Assembly: GCA_021208685.1 (NCBI GenBank) | Contig: JAJOJJ010000022.1 | Location: 62,001 to 126,000, forward strand | Direction of reading: 5' to 3' | DNA: 64,000 bases | DNA from: Saccharospirillaceae bacterium | GTDB taxonomy: Bacteria > Pseudomonadota > Gammaproteobacteria > Pseudomonadales > Oceanobacteraceae | Part shown: positions 29,501 through 37,062 of the stretch, in pieces | Numbering within the stretch: position 1 is the first letter of the stretch | Layout of the letters: every line of letters begins with the position of its first letter | The notes under the pieces: model-generated | Told to the model about the DNA's origin: nothing | Database searches by the model: none | The model's input: only the letters and a program-made list of their open reading frames with translations | Translations under genes and position numbers: made by a program

Positions 29501-29962
29501 TCATAGGTATCCACGTTCAGCAAAGGACACCGAGCACTGGTCACCTATTACCAGATGATCCAGTACCCGGATGTCCACCAGCCCCAGAGCCTGAACCAGA
29601 CGATCCGTAATCGCCCGGTCAGCCTGCGAGGGTTCAGCTACACCTGAAGGATGGTTATGAGCCAGAATCACAGCCGCTGCATTGAGCCTCAGTGCCTCCT
29701 TCAGAACCTCTCGTGGGTATACAGCCGCAGCGTCGATAGTCCCTCTGAACATCTCCCTATACTCGATCAGGCGATGCTGACTATCGAGGAACAGCACGGC
29801 GAAGACCTCATGCTCATAGTGAGCTAATCGGTCTGTCAAATAGCGACGGCTTGTATGAGGAGAAGTGAACGAGTCACCCCGCTTGTAGCGTTCTGCCAGC
29901 AGCCGAGCAGCTACCTCCAGAACTTCGCGGGCGGTCATTGGTTGGGTTGTTACATAGTCCAT
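29501..29962 (-). CDS. RadC-like JAB/MPN-domain protein
   Basis: This 153-residue protein has the JAMM metalloprotease-type signature: a glutamate in the N-terminal half and [21 protein letters not shown]. It is the short JAB-only version frequent on plasmids, prophages and genomic islands; despite the name, a repair role is not established for this family. The ATG of MDYVTTQP has GAGGAG five bases upstream and is preferred over a GTG two codons earlier. It follows the XRE gene by 49 bases. Confidence 0.88.
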   Translation of the reverse strand: MDYVTTQPMTAREVLEVAARLLAERYKRGDSFTSPHTSRRYLTDRLAHYEHEVFAVLFLDSQHRLIEYREMFRGTIDAAAVYPREVLKEALRLNAAAVILAHNHPSGVAEPSQADRAITDRLVQALGLVDIRVLDHLVIGDQCSVSFAERGYL

Positions 29963-30011
29963 AAGCACTCCTCATGTGTATCCAGAGTGCTTATAACAAC
30001 GATGATCAGCC

Positions 30012-30272
30012 TTATTGATCGTCTGCTATGACTGGGGAACTACTCACCAATTCCAGAATTCTGGATGGCTCCGTTTCCAGCGCTCCTGCCAGTCTGAACA
30101 GGCTGACAACTGTCAGATTCCGTTTCCCCCTCTCGACCTCGGATATATATGTCGGATGCAGCCCTGAGCGGGCAGATAGCTCTTCCTGAGTAATATCCAA
30201 CAATAAGCGTTGTCTGCGGACATTCCTTCCTATTGCGAGTAGTAGCTCTCTGTCTGTCATTGTTCGGACCAT
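30012..30272 (-). CDS. XRE-family helix-turn-helix transcription regulator
   Basis: An 86-residue Cro/CI-type protein: IGRNVRRQRLLLDITQEELSARSGLHPTYISEVERGKRNLT is the complete helix-turn-helix. It is probably the regulator of its own unit (with the RadC-like and 34-residue genes) and of the divergent lipoprotein gene, since a 24-bp perfect palindrome lies in the shared gap. A second ATG four codons in is also possible; neither has a strong ribosome site. Confidence 0.9.
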   Translation of the reverse strand: MVRTMTDRELLLAIGRNVRRQRLLLDITQEELSARSGLHPTYISEVERGKRNLTVVSLFRLAGALETEPSRILELVSSSPVIADDQ

Positions 30273-30333
30273 TGCGTGCAGTTGTGCAATGTTCCCGGCC
30301 TATCCCATCTTCCTCCACAGGCCATGAGTGAGT

Positions 30334-30357
30334 ATTATTCACTTATAAGTGAATAAT
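30334..30357. promoter_or_regulatory. 24-bp perfect palindrome, candidate operator of the XRE regulator
   Basis: ATTATTCACTTA is followed by its exact reverse complement. It lies between the divergent XRE and lipoprotein genes and covers a possible -35 (TTCACT) whose -10 (TATTCT, 30362-30367) sits 18 bases on. This is the expected place for a dimeric Cro/CI-like repressor. Confidence 0.65.
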
Positions 30358-30385
30358 GTTCTATTCTTAGTAAAAAGGAAGCGCT

Positions 30386-31357
30386 ATGAAGTACCTAACT
30401 GCTCTCTTAATGAGCCTCTGCCTGACTGGCTGCCTGAAGGAAGACCCCAACACTCTGGTTCACCTAGCTCTTACTGCTGTCGATTCTGAACAGTATCAGA
30501 AGGCAGAACAGCTTCTCAGGGAGGCAACCGAACAGGACTACCTGCCTGCTTACAACGTACTGTTCAACTTAAAGACTAGGGGGCTGATTACCGCCAACGA
30601 CGAGGACTCCGCACTCTGGCTCGCCAAGAGTGCTGAACACGGCAACAGACGCAGTACATACACGATGGCTCAACAAGCTAAGGCTGCGAATAAGCATGAT
30701 GAGTACATCATGTGGCTGGATAAGTCAGCGTATGTCGGCAATACATTCGCTCAGAATGAGCTGGGCCTGTTCTATATGAACGAGGGGAACAATCCAGAAG
30801 AAGGCCTCCATCTGCTCTGGCTATCGCTGGATATACCCTATGACCTGACGCCTTCAGAAGTATTCACGTCCTTCCTCCACCTGTATGAGACGGGCGATTC
30901 CGCTATGCGCCTGACCGCATTTTATGCAGTGGGACAGCTTCTGCAGAGCGACGAGGTGAAGTTCAGCTTCAGAGACGACCAGCTATTCATAACCCAAGCC
31001 GGTACAGAGTATGAGATTCCACAATTCAAGCGTTTCGCTGAATTCGCTCAGAAGGGGGACTTCCGATCCAGCCTGATTCATGAGATGGCCTATATCAAGG
31101 CATCCAATGATATTCCCGTCAGCCGATTCTTGGGCACAGGCAAAGATGTCCGCACCCTGAGACAAATTGCGGTGTTCTTCATGTACGAAATGAAGAACAA
31201 CCCTCCTATGGGCGATGAGCCCTCTGAAGCCAGACGAGATACCTTCGTTAGCATCAACACCAACTTCATTAAATACATGAATAAGCACTGCGCCGATGGC
31301 TATATCAAGTGCCCGATTATTAGCGAATACGTGTCAGGACTCTTACCAAGGACGTAA
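30386..31357 (+). CDS. Putative lipoprotein with Sel1/TPR-like helical repeats
   Basis: A 323-residue protein with a lipoprotein signal (LMSLCLTGC, lipidated Cys near 17). The N-terminal half has alpha-helical repeats of Sel1 type: AEQLLREATEQDYLPAYNVL, SALWLAKSAEHGNRRSTYTMA, YIMWLDKSAYVGNTFAQNELG, and a degenerate fourth. The C-terminal part is unrecognised. AAGGA precedes the ATG. It is 2 bases ahead of a polytopic membrane protein gene, with which it must be co-transcribed. Function unknown; it is carried on the element next to its regulator. Confidence 0.75.
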   Translation: MKYLTALLMSLCLTGCLKEDPNTLVHLALTAVDSEQYQKAEQLLREATEQDYLPAYNVLFNLKTRGLITANDEDSALWLAKSAEHGNRRSTYTMAQQAKAANKHDEYIMWLDKSAYVGNTFAQNELGLFYMNEGNNPEEGLHLLWLSLDIPYDLTPSEVFTSFLHLYETGDSAMRLTAFYAVGQLLQSDEVKFSFRDDQLFITQAGTEYEIPQFKRFAEFAQKGDFRSSLIHEMAYIKASNDIPVSRFLGTGKDVRTLRQIAVFFMYEMKNNPPMGDEPSEARRDTFVSINTNFIKYMNKHCADGYIKCPIISEYVSGLLPRT

Positions 31358-31359
31358 CT

Positions 31360-32031
31360 ATGAACCTGAAGCTCAATACCGCAATGCTGATCCTTATGCC
31401 TGTTATTCTGATACTGGGAAAATATGGCCTGTCCCTGACGAACGGCACCCTGCCACATTTACCGATGTCATCACTGGCCATACTCATTCCAGTCCTAATG
31501 GCTGGTGGAGCTGCATGGCTCATCAGCCGCTCGTCAGCCTTCGCTATCGCATGGGCGATGGCTACCCTGCCGCTTTCCGTTGCCGTGAACTCCCGACTGA
31601 TTGCCATGAAGACCGGCCCACAATGGATGCAAGGCCTAGCCAAAGCAGAGGGAATGCAGTTCTTCAATACTTTCCTAAGTAATCTGGGCTGGGTCGCTAT
31701 TATCGTGACCGTCATTGTACTGCTGGTGTTCCGAGAAGATGTGAAGGCCACACTGCAGAACAAGCTGATACTGATCGCCACTATCGTTGCACTGGCTCTG
31801 CTGGCTCTGGAGCATCATTGGATATTCGTATTCATGATGACCGCTCCTCTCTTCACTTCGTATCGCTCGTGGGGCAGCGTTCTGCCCTATCTGGCTCTGG
31901 TAGCCTTGGGAAGCTCGCTCATGTTCAAAGGCAATAGCCTGTTTGCCATTGGAGTTGTGCTTTTCCCTGCATCCCTCGGCATAGCCTGGCTTATACACTG
32001 GCTGAAGAAGCCGACTGAAGCCACCGCCTGA
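31360..32031 (+). CDS. Polytopic inner-membrane protein of unknown function
   Basis: A 223-residue protein with about six or seven hydrophobic helices (LNTAMLILMPVILILG, LAILIPVLMAGGAAWLI, AFAIAWAMATLPLSVAV, LGWVAIIVTVIVLLVF, LILIATIVALALLAL, FAIGVVLFPASLGIAWL). I recognise no family. The ATG follows the lipoprotein stop by 2 bases, with AAGGA overlapping that gene. The pair may form one envelope complex. Confidence 0.7.
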   Translation: MNLKLNTAMLILMPVILILGKYGLSLTNGTLPHLPMSSLAILIPVLMAGGAAWLISRSSAFAIAWAMATLPLSVAVNSRLIAMKTGPQWMQGLAKAEGMQFFNTFLSNLGWVAIIVTVIVLLVFREDVKATLQNKLILIATIVALALLALEHHWIFVFMMTAPLFTSYRSWGSVLPYLALVALGSSLMFKGNSLFAIGVVLFPASLGIAWLIHWLKKPTEATA

Positions 32032-32042
32032 CCCTCCCTCTA

Positions 32043-32063
32043 AGCGGGCGCTCTCTGCCCGCT
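32043..32063 (+). terminator. Hairpin after the membrane protein gene
   Basis: AGCGGGC / GCCCGCT, a perfect 7-bp stem; T-rich sequence begins only about 30 bases later. A probable but not classical terminator. Confidence 0.45.
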
Positions 32064-32175
32064 ATGCTCATACTCCCTATCGACCTATTCATTTTAATTC
32101 TTTTTTGTTTTTTTCAGTTCAGTTCTGTGCGCTCACCTTAAAATAATTACAGGAAGCTATTAAGGAATAAACACA

Positions 32176-32322
32176 TTGAAAACCAACCGTATTACACGAG
32201 TCAGGAAGGCTCAAATTATCGCCCTCAGAGATGAGGGATACACCCACCAATACATTGCCGAGAAGGTCGGATGTCATCGCAACACCGTCGGCACGGTACT
32301 CAGAGACGCGAGAATTAAATGA
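32176..32322 (+). CDS. Small helix-turn-helix protein (48 aa)
   Basis: From a TTG preceded by AAGGA the frame encodes 48 residues consisting of little more than an HTH of the resolvase/MarR-like type: RKAQIIALRDEGYTHQYIAE followed by KVGCHRNTVGTVLRDARIK. It stops 7 bases before the next small ORF. Probable DNA-binding regulator or replication accessory factor of the element. Confidence 0.55.
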   Translation: MKTNRITRVRKAQIIALRDEGYTHQYIAEKVGCHRNTVGTVLRDARIK

Positions 32323-32329
32323 GGACAGC

Positions 32330-32515
32330 ATGTACCTGAAATTGAAGGGAGGGACATATACGTCCCTGCTCACAGAAGCCAATGCACACGGAATGTCGTT
32401 GGCCGCATATATCAACCGCTTACTAGAAATAAAATTAATCCAACAAGGATGTACTGATGGAACTGCACGAACTGAACGAACTGGCCATGATGGCCAGAGC
32501 CAACGAATGGGCTGA
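32330..32515 (+). CDS. Small ribbon-helix-helix-like protein (61 aa)
   Basis: Starts at an ATG with GAGG five bases before it. The N-terminal part, TYTSLLTEANAHGMSLAAY then INRLLEIKL, has the strand-helix-helix spacing of RHH DNA-binding proteins; the last 20 residues are polar and overlap the following gene by 59 bases in another frame. The overlap suggests coupled translation with the helicase gene. Confidence 0.55.
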   Translation: MYLKLKGGTYTSLLTEANAHGMSLAAYINRLLEIKLIQQGCTDGTARTERTGHDGQSQRMG

Positions 32516-33839
32516 CCAAGAACACGCAAACGGCTGGTGCTGGTTCACCGGAGAAGAGCGCATAGCCCCGTATCTCTGGAACCCCAGAACCAACACCCGG
32601 AATACCGTTGAGGCAATGCTGCTGAAGGCACACCAACTGGGTATAGAAAAAACGAAGGCGTATGACGCTCTCCGCCGAGAACTACAAACCGTCGATGGCG
32701 TCCGTTTCGCTCCGGGATTGCCACAATTTTTAGAAGAAAATGGCTGCGTATTCCTAAATACCTTCCGAAGCATGGAGGACGCCGTATCTGATAAATATGG
32801 AGAAGTTGAGGAAATCGAAGTCGAACCATTCATGGAATTCATTAATCGCCTAACCATGAATGATCACGATAGAGAGTGGCTGCTGTGTTGGATGGCCCAC
32901 ATGATCCAGAAGCCACAGGAAAGGCCGAGTGTGCACCCTCTGTTCCGAAGCCAGCACGGCATAGGCAAGAACGTGCTCGTGGAGCATGTCCTGAACCGGC
33001 TGCTGGCAGGCCATACCAGCACCAACAGCCTACGTCAGATCAACAGCGAGCACAGTGAGAGTGTGGCGAACAACCTGCTGGTATTCGTCGATGAGAGCAA
33101 GGCAAAAGGGCTGAATGTCTATCTACAGCTGAAAAGCATTCTGGCATCGAAGTTCGCCACAATCAGTCCGAAGTACGTCAGAGAGTATCACCAGCAGATA
33201 TACGCACGCTTCATGTTCGCGGATAACACTGAGGGGCGAGCCTTCACAATCGAGCAGGATGACCGCCGCATCTACGTTATGGAGTATGTAATTCATGAAC
33301 TGGACAAGCAGGAGACCCAGGAATTCATCCGCGAATTCCTCGCGTGGTGGCCACACGGATGGGCGGATGTGTACTGTTATCTTAAACAGTACGACATCTC
33401 AGCGTGGAACCCTTTTGATTGCCCATTGACGCCAGCCAAGCGCGACTACTTGGACATGTGTACAGACCGATTGGAAAGCCTGATTGCTAAATATCAGGCC
33501 GACACCCAACGCATGACAATTACTGAACATAGCTGGAACAGCTTCATCAATACACAGGGCTTCTCATATGAAGAAAGTGAGAATTACCGGTGGACGAAGC
33601 TGCATCTCAACAGGGAGCTATCCTTCCGGCGAAAACTGGAGGATGTTGGCTTCAGAGAAAAGAATGCGTCAAAAAGGATTAATGGCCGCCAGCGGCGGAA
33701 GAAGGCGTGGATTCTGACTAACCACGGACAGCCCAGCGAATATGACCTGATTGAACGAGAGGACTCCCGCGTCCTGAGAGAAAGTGAGGAAGCCATTCCC
33801 GAGGATGCACTACCAGAAAGTCAGATCTACACGGTGTAA
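32457..33839 (+). CDS. DUF5906-type superfamily 3 helicase-like replication protein
   Basis: A 460-residue protein resembling the helicase part of phage and satellite primase-helicases (DUF5906). PLFRSQHGIGKNVLVEH is the P-loop (GIGKN at 168-172), with Asn where Ser or Thr is usual; LLVFVDES (near 207-214) is Walker B; FMFADN and RRIYVME fit sensor regions. No primase domain is fused. The C-terminal part has a basic domain (RRKLEDVGFREKNASKR). It would replicate the excised element. AAGGA lies 8 bases before the ATG. Confidence 0.75.
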   Translation: MELHELNELAMMARANEWADQEHANGWCWFTGEERIAPYLWNPRTNTRNTVEAMLLKAHQLGIEKTKAYDALRRELQTVDGVRFAPGLPQFLEENGCVFLNTFRSMEDAVSDKYGEVEEIEVEPFMEFINRLTMNDHDREWLLCWMAHMIQKPQERPSVHPLFRSQHGIGKNVLVEHVLNRLLAGHTSTNSLRQINSEHSESVANNLLVFVDESKAKGLNVYLQLKSILASKFATISPKYVREYHQQIYARFMFADNTEGRAFTIEQDDRRIYVMEYVIHELDKQETQEFIREFLAWWPHGWADVYCYLKQYDISAWNPFDCPLTPAKRDYLDMCTDRLESLIAKYQADTQRMTITEHSWNSFINTQGFSYEESENYRWTKLHLNRELSFRRKLEDVGFREKNASKRINGRQRRKKAWILTNHGQPSEYDLIEREDSRVLRESEEAIPEDALPESQIYTV

Positions 33840-33891
33840 CCATCTATTAGGAAGGGAGGCCGCAACCCCGATCACCCCTATCACAGAAAAG

Positions 33892-33920
33892 GGCCGGAGA
33901 TATTGCCAATCCGGCCTTTG
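33892..33920 (+). terminator. Hairpin after the helicase gene
   Basis: GGCCGGA / TCCGGCC with an 11-base loop and a short TTT tail. Weak intrinsic terminator. Confidence 0.55.
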
Positions 33921-34018
33921 GGAAAATGACTGAGGGTCGTGGACAACACCTATCACTCACTGGATCAAACCCATATCAAGGGGTATCACTTTCCTCTTAG
34001 GGCCGCGTTATAAGTACA

Positions 34019-34041
34019 ACGGTAAGCACCCTGCCTACCGT
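34019..34041. repeat. Inverted repeat upstream of the res-like region
   Basis: ACGGTAAGC ... GCCTACCGT: a 9-bp inverted repeat with one mismatch around a short loop, no T tail. It may be an accessory site of the resolvase region. Confidence 0.35.
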
Positions 34042-34061
34042 CATTCTTTGAACCATGCCCT

Positions 34062-34158
34062 AGTGGGAGACTTCTCCCGACCTGAAATTATCTCCCAATA
34101 GAGTCCATTCCAGGCTTTTGAGAGACATCTCCCACTGGGCCTAGAGTCTATTGGGAGG
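34062..34158. promoter_or_regulatory. Candidate res site of the serine resolvase
   Basis: Five copies of a TCTCCCA-type half site lie in 97 bases just before the resolvase ATG. AGTGGGAGA (34063-34071) and TCTCCC (34073-34078) face each other; CTCCCAATAGA (34092-34102) pairs exactly with TCTATTGGGAG (34147-34157); TCTCCCACT (34128-34136) is the exact complement of the first. Arrays of inverted 9-12 bp half sites upstream of the gene are typical of res sites. Confidence 0.6.
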
Positions 34159-34163
34159 CCACT

Positions 34164-34727
34164 ATGGCAATCATCGGTTACGCCCGCGTATCAACTACCG
34201 GGCAATCACTCACAGCTCAACTCGAAGCACTGTCATCCTGCGACAAGGTATTTCAGGAAAAGGTCAGCGGTAGCAAGACAGACCGGCCTGAACTGGTCGC
34301 GGCACTGGACTATATGAGGGACGGAGACGAGTTCATCGTCACCAAGCTGGATCGTCTGGCACGTAACACCAGCCACCTGCTGGAGATCGTCGATAAACTG
34401 AATGCGAAGGGTATCACCCTGAAGATCCTGAATATCGGCATTGATACTGGTACGCCAACCGGCAAGCTGATGCTCACCATGATCGGAGCCATCGCCACCT
34501 TTGAGCGGGAAATGATGCTGGAACGACAGGCTGAGGGAATCGCTCAGGCCAAAGCGAAGGGACTGTATAAAGGGAGAAAGCCGACGGCACGGAGTAAGGC
34601 CAGCGAGTTGAAGGCTCTTTTGGCTACAGGCATGAGCAAGCGAGATGCAGCGAATGAATTGGGAATCAGCGAGTCCAGCCTCTACCGAATCGTATCTAAA
34701 TTGGCAACTCCAATGAAACACAAATAG
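34164..34727 (+). CDS. Serine recombinase (resolvase/invertase family)
   Basis: A 187-residue small serine recombinase. The nucleophile is Ser10 in GYARVSTTGQS; the other active-site residues lie in LDRLARNT, and the E helix is TMIGAIATFEREMMLERQAEGIA. A C-terminal HTH (GMSKRDAANELGISESSLYRI) binds DNA. It may resolve multimers of the circular element or invert a segment. The inverted half sites directly upstream are its probable target. A short terminator follows. Confidence 0.95.
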   Translation: MAIIGYARVSTTGQSLTAQLEALSSCDKVFQEKVSGSKTDRPELVAALDYMRDGDEFIVTKLDRLARNTSHLLEIVDKLNAKGITLKILNIGIDTGTPTGKLMLTMIGAIATFEREMMLERQAEGIAQAKAKGLYKGRKPTARSKASELKALLATGMSKRDAANELGISESSLYRIVSKLATPMKHK

Positions 34728-34760
34728 ATTTACCAATATCAACTCATTCAGACCGTTCGA

Positions 34761-34807
34761 GAGCCGCCTCGAGCCCCTACCTGAGGTTAGGAGGTGGCTT
34801 CATTTTT
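34761..34807 (+). terminator. Terminator of the resolvase gene
   Basis: AGCCGCCTC / GAGGTGGCT (one wobble) with a further inner stem CCTA/TAGG and TCATTTTT after it. Confidence 0.7.
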
Positions 34808-35071
34808 CTGAATTCAGCTGAAACATGGTCATCATCAATATTAGAACGGCTTCGAACCTCGCGTAGAGCCTACAACATTTTAAATTGAAGACATCCCAAC
34901 ATATTAAGGAGATCGCACTTTTTTACTCTTACCGATCACCGAGAGCACAACAGCACCTCAATCTAGAATAGCCTCTAAGAACTCTAATGATATAATTACT
35001 ACTGTAAGTCTAGAATTAAGTACTCGTTGCATATACCTTTTACACTCCACAACTTTCTGCATAGAGGAAGC

Positions 35072-36217
35072 ATGAAAATTCGTATTGAAGCCAAAACAGG
35101 GATTGCAGGGGGAGCATTAGTTATTTTTGGATTACTTGTGCCTTACTTCGTCACTACAGTCCAAAATTCTACAGCATCCGATGGGCCTCAGCAGCCAAGC
35201 TTAGTTGACTATGCTCTAAGTACTGCATTGAAATACAAACAAGATATAACTACTACAGGTCTTGGATTCATTGCTATTGCAGTGTTTTTATACATCATCA
35301 GAAAGTGGCTTAGGAGTATTTGGAACGAGTACGTTAGACCTGTACTGAACGAATACAAGAGACAGATTGAGACCTCGACACAAGAGGCTGCGACGTCGGT
35401 ATCCAGACTTTCCGAGCAGCTAGGAAATAGTATTCGTGAAAATAATCTTGGTTTAGCAATCACCCATGCGTCCCCAGAGACCATCCTGCACTTTCTGCCT
35501 GAGCTTCACAATAAAATCTATGGAGAGCACTGCAGCAAAGAAAAAGGGCTGTACACGCACCTTAATAAATCCATTGGTAAATTCTTGGATCCAATGATCC
35601 CTCACCGTTCTGGCAATCACCAAGAAATCAAAATTTCACTGGAAAACGAGAAGATTAAGTGGATTGAAAAAAGCAAATTCTTTCTGCATACAATCGCTTT
35701 GGATCCAGAATTTAGCACCCCCTGTGATGACCGAGAAATTAAAGATTACGAGTTCAGTTATAAAGTTAATGCCCTGTATGAGGATATTGAAAACCTAAGT
35801 TTCAAAATAGAAGCTGAGGGAGAAAGCATCATTTCAACCGAGGGTATCGTGACTCTCGAGGATGGAAAATACATCTCAAAAAATCCAGAAATGGTAGAAA
35901 TTGAAGACCAGACTGGTGATGAATTATACATTCACATCAAGTGCAAAATTCCGATCAAAAAAGCAATGACAGAGATAGTCATTAAGGAAGAATCATACTT
36001 AAACGTATCAGATCGCCACTTTTTGACAAAGAAAAGTGAACCCTCTTACGGTTCGACCACATCCATAATGTTACCAGAAGGCTGGTCCTTTGATTATGTA
36101 CACGTCTTCAATAACGAATGGGATGTAACTCGTCTTAGTGATAATACCCTTACTGTACGCAACACTGGATGGGTGATGCCTGGAATAATTCTGTGCTGTG
36201 CTTGGAATATGAAATAA
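35072..36217 (+). CDS. Orphan two-TM protein of unknown function, AT-rich
   Basis: A 381-residue protein I do not recognise. Two hydrophobic helices stand near the N-terminus (GIAGGALVIFGLLVPYFV and GLGFIAIAVFLYII), followed by a coiled-coil-like helix (WNEYVRPVLNEYKRQIETS) and a large hydrophilic, beta-rich domain that ends SFDYVHVFNN ... NTGWVMPGIIL. Base composition is much richer in AT than its neighbours and codon use differs, a sign of recent transfer. The ATG is preceded by GAGGAAGC; the frame is open 45 bases upstream. It is the last gene before the right att site, has its own terminator, and could be a defence or exclusion factor. That is inference from position only. Confidence 0.75.
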   Translation: MKIRIEAKTGIAGGALVIFGLLVPYFVTTVQNSTASDGPQQPSLVDYALSTALKYKQDITTTGLGFIAIAVFLYIIRKWLRSIWNEYVRPVLNEYKRQIETSTQEAATSVSRLSEQLGNSIRENNLGLAITHASPETILHFLPELHNKIYGEHCSKEKGLYTHLNKSIGKFLDPMIPHRSGNHQEIKISLENEKIKWIEKSKFFLHTIALDPEFSTPCDDREIKDYEFSYKVNALYEDIENLSFKIEAEGESIISTEGIVTLEDGKYISKNPEMVEIEDQTGDELYIHIKCKIPIKKAMTEIVIKEESYLNVSDRHFLTKKSEPSYGSTTSIMLPEGWSFDYVHVFNNEWDVTRLSDNTLTVRNTGWVMPGIILCCAWNMK

Positions 36218-36233
36218 CGCCAAAAATCCCAAT

Positions 36234-36261
36234 AAAAAAGCCGCTCTAGGCGGCTTTTTTT
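36234..36261 (+). terminator. Intrinsic terminator of the two-TM protein gene
   Basis: AAAAAAGCCG-CTCTAGG-CGGCTTTTTT, a strong A/T-flanked stem. Confidence 0.9.
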
Positions 36262-36834
36262 ACTACTGGGCAACAAATCAGTAACTTGTAACTTTGAAGC
36301 TAAGACTTACGCCCAACTTAACTTTATACGATGTTACTTTCATATAGGCTCCACGTTATCTAATTTAGTATAAGCTCAGATTAGTCATCAAGCTTGCATA
36401 CTGTCAACTAACTTTACCCTCAAAACGTTCCTAGAATAGAACAAAGCGAACATAGGACGATCGCTTAGGGGCCGGGAAATATACAGCCGCCATCCTAAAC
36501 CGTCAAATAACTTTTGGCTATAAGACAACCAAGTTGCAATGTCTATCAGATCAACTTGGAGTGCTTCGCACCTCCTTTAGTTCCACACCATAATATAGCC
36601 CCATCCAAATCTCTGGACTTCACTCCCGCCCCGCGTTCAACTCTAGAGCTTGAATCCGAAACGGACAACAGCCATCCACGATGAGTCCTGATTGGACAAT
36701 CTGCCCATTGCGGAGGAATCGATACAAAAATAATGGTAGCTCATGGTACACTTTTGGCACACATTTCCATCCACCACGATGGTCTGAAGGGCTGCCAGCC
36801 CGCATGATGCGTGGGTTCTGTGATAGCTGTGCCC
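36262..36834. other. Non-coding right end of the element
   Basis: About 570 bases with no supportable gene. The only structure I see is the arm-like repeat near its end. Short frames that cross the att copies are not conserved-looking. Confidence 0.5.
36743..36763 (+). repeat. Possible integrase arm-type site, right
   Basis: ATGGTACACTTTTGGCACACA, 18 of 21 identical to the left copy at the integrase start, and about 74 bases before the att core. By eye only. Confidence 0.4.
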
Positions 36835-36898
36835 TGTCCGCCTCTGGGCACCACGAATATTAAAGAGCCTGCATAGCGATATGCGGGCTTTTTTATTA
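36835..36898 (+). repeat. Right att copy 1 (tRNA-Phe 3' end plus terminator)
   Basis: A 64-base block holding the 18-base att core, a short spacer and the hairpin GCCTGCAT ... ATGCGGGC with a T run. It is identical to copy 2 but for one base. Confidence 0.8.
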
Positions 36899-36998
36899 CC
36901 TGCACGCTGGCGTCATCTCACGTTCGATTCATCAGAGCCATCCATGGCCCTGCCCCTGTGGGCAGCCTGCGGCTGTGCAAATCTGTTCCGGACAGATT

Positions 36999-37062
36999 TG
37001 TCCGCCTCTGGGCACCACGAATATCAAAGAGCCTGCATAGCGATATGCGGGCTTTTTTATTA
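36999..37062 (+). repeat. Right att copy 2 (tRNA-Phe 3' end plus terminator)
   Basis: The same 64-base block, 164 bases downstream. The 100 bases between the copies include the imperfect palindrome CAAATCTGTTCCGGACAGAT. One of the two is the present attR; the other suggests an earlier insertion or a tandem duplication. Confidence 0.8.

Larger units (their letters stand above)
26727..37018. mobile_element. Integrative element in the 3' end of tRNA-Phe (about 10 kb)
   Basis: The last 17 bases of tRNA-Phe plus one (TCCGCCTCTGGGCACCAC) recur as a direct repeat at 36837-36854 and 37001-37018. The left boundary is followed at once by a tyrosine integrase reading inward, the normal layout of tRNA-targeted islands. 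Cargo: integrase, small phage-type ORFs, RadC-like/XRE module, lipoprotein plus membrane protein, two small DNA-binding proteins, DUF5906-type helicase, serine resolvase with a probable res site, and an orphan two-TM protein. No capsid, relaxase or secretion genes are visible, so it is a non-autonomous or satellite-like element. Whether the functional right end is the first or second copy is open. Confidence 0.85.

Noticed and set aside
36835..37018. Possible extra tRNA genes at the right end of the element
   Set aside because: Only the last 18 bases of tRNA-Phe are repeated; there is no D arm or anticodon arm before them.
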